Below are positions 63,930 to 64,000 of a stretch of DNA of 64,000 nt, piece by piece. The DNA lies in NCBI RefSeq assembly GCF_002272015.1, contig NZ_NPBY01000028.1, positions 1 through 64,000 of the forward strand, in the 5' to 3' direction. The DNA is from Paenibacillus campinasensis. GTDB lineage: Bacteria; Bacillota; Bacilli; Paenibacillales; Paenibacillaceae. The translations under genes and the position numbers were made by a program. The notes beneath the pieces were generated by a model that saw only the letters and a program-made list of their open reading frames with translations, did no database searches and had not been told where the DNA came from. Numbering within the stretch: position 1 is the first letter of the stretch; the number at the start of each line of letters is the position of its first letter.

Positions 63930-64000
63930 ATGCAGAACACCAAACGAATTATGATCAGTTTACCGGATCATCTTTTGCAGGAAGTGGACGGGATCGCTCA
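63930..64000 (+). CDS. NdoAI/MazE-like antitoxin, 3'-truncated by window edge
   Basis: The first 23 residues, MQNTKRIMISLPDHLLQEVDGIA, are in the ribbon-helix-helix style of the EndoAI (YdcD/MazE) antitoxin, and the order lipoprotein - alr - antitoxin is that of B. subtilis, where the mRNA-interferase NdoA follows. GAGGGTGG stands 5-6 bases before the ATG; an in-frame GTG at 63921 is an alternative. A TATAAT lies at 63804. The toxin gene would be just beyond the window. Confidence 0.85.
   Translation, partial: MQNTKRIMISLPDHLLQEVDGIA

Overview
The window is about 64 kb of chromosome from a spore-forming, Gram-positive Firmicute, most likely a Paenibacillus. Moderately GC-rich genes alternate with AT-rich intergenic stretches. 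There are good AGGAGG-type ribosome sites with frequent GTG and TTG starts, lipobox lipoproteins, a small acid-soluble spore protein (SspH), CIRCE-controlled groESL, Ku/LigD end-joining genes, GbsR-type regulators, and copper-amine-oxidase-like stalk domains. Two blocks keep Bacillus subtilis order: tsaE-tsaB-rimI-tsaD / ABC-F / moaC / tatA-tatC / groES-groEL, and ydcC-like lipoprotein - alr - ndoAI. I saw no rRNA, tRNA, CRISPR array, insertion sequence or prophage.

Layout. 1-9 kb: 3' end of gltB, a tiny ORF, an Xre-type repressor, a PilZ-like protein, an LCP cell-wall ligase, a small CxxC/CxxC protein and an ABC-2 transporter. Three near-identical palindromes (GATAC-N5-GTATC) sit on promoters in this stretch. 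9-13.4 kb: bactofilin and M23 peptidase, cardiolipin synthase, YitT protein. 13.5-18.1 kb: a spore/DNA-repair block with a radical SAM SPL-family protein (promoter carrying a LexA-like box), LigD-type polymerase, ATP-dependent ligase, Ku, an unknown protein and SspH. 18.4-30.1 kb: the tsa/rimI operon, a cluster of DnaA boxes, ABC-F, folate and molybdopterin genes, Tat translocase, a TetR regulator and groESL.

30.3-34.7 kb: a Fur-box-controlled siderophore uptake operon. 34.8-38.4 kb: stalk-domain protein, undecaprenyl-diphosphatase, a 59-residue two-helix membrane protein and a LacI regulator. 38.4-42.5 kb: glycine betaine transporter (OpuA type) with a divergent GbsR regulator. 42.6-47.3 kb: TetR-controlled ABC-2 exporter, then an ArsR/MFS pair. 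47.4-53.5 kb: a six-gene minus-strand operon (UgpA/UgpE/UgpB-like transporter, HAD phosphatase, SMR transporter, metallophosphoesterase) divergent from a second GbsR-like gene. 54-60.8 kb: oligopeptide/dipeptide transporter with an ArsR-type regulator. 61-64 kb: lipoprotein, alanine racemase and the start of an NdoAI-like antitoxin.

The most interesting leads are regulatory and organisational: the Xre-type operator set, the DnaA-box cluster at the same syntenic place as one known in B. subtilis, the LexA-like box on the radical SAM gene beside the NHEJ/spore genes, and the GbsR-linked Ugp/HAD/SMR/phosphoesterase operon, which could be a phosphodiester (for example glycerophosphocholine) utilisation system. 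All functions are from reading the sequence; no database search was run.
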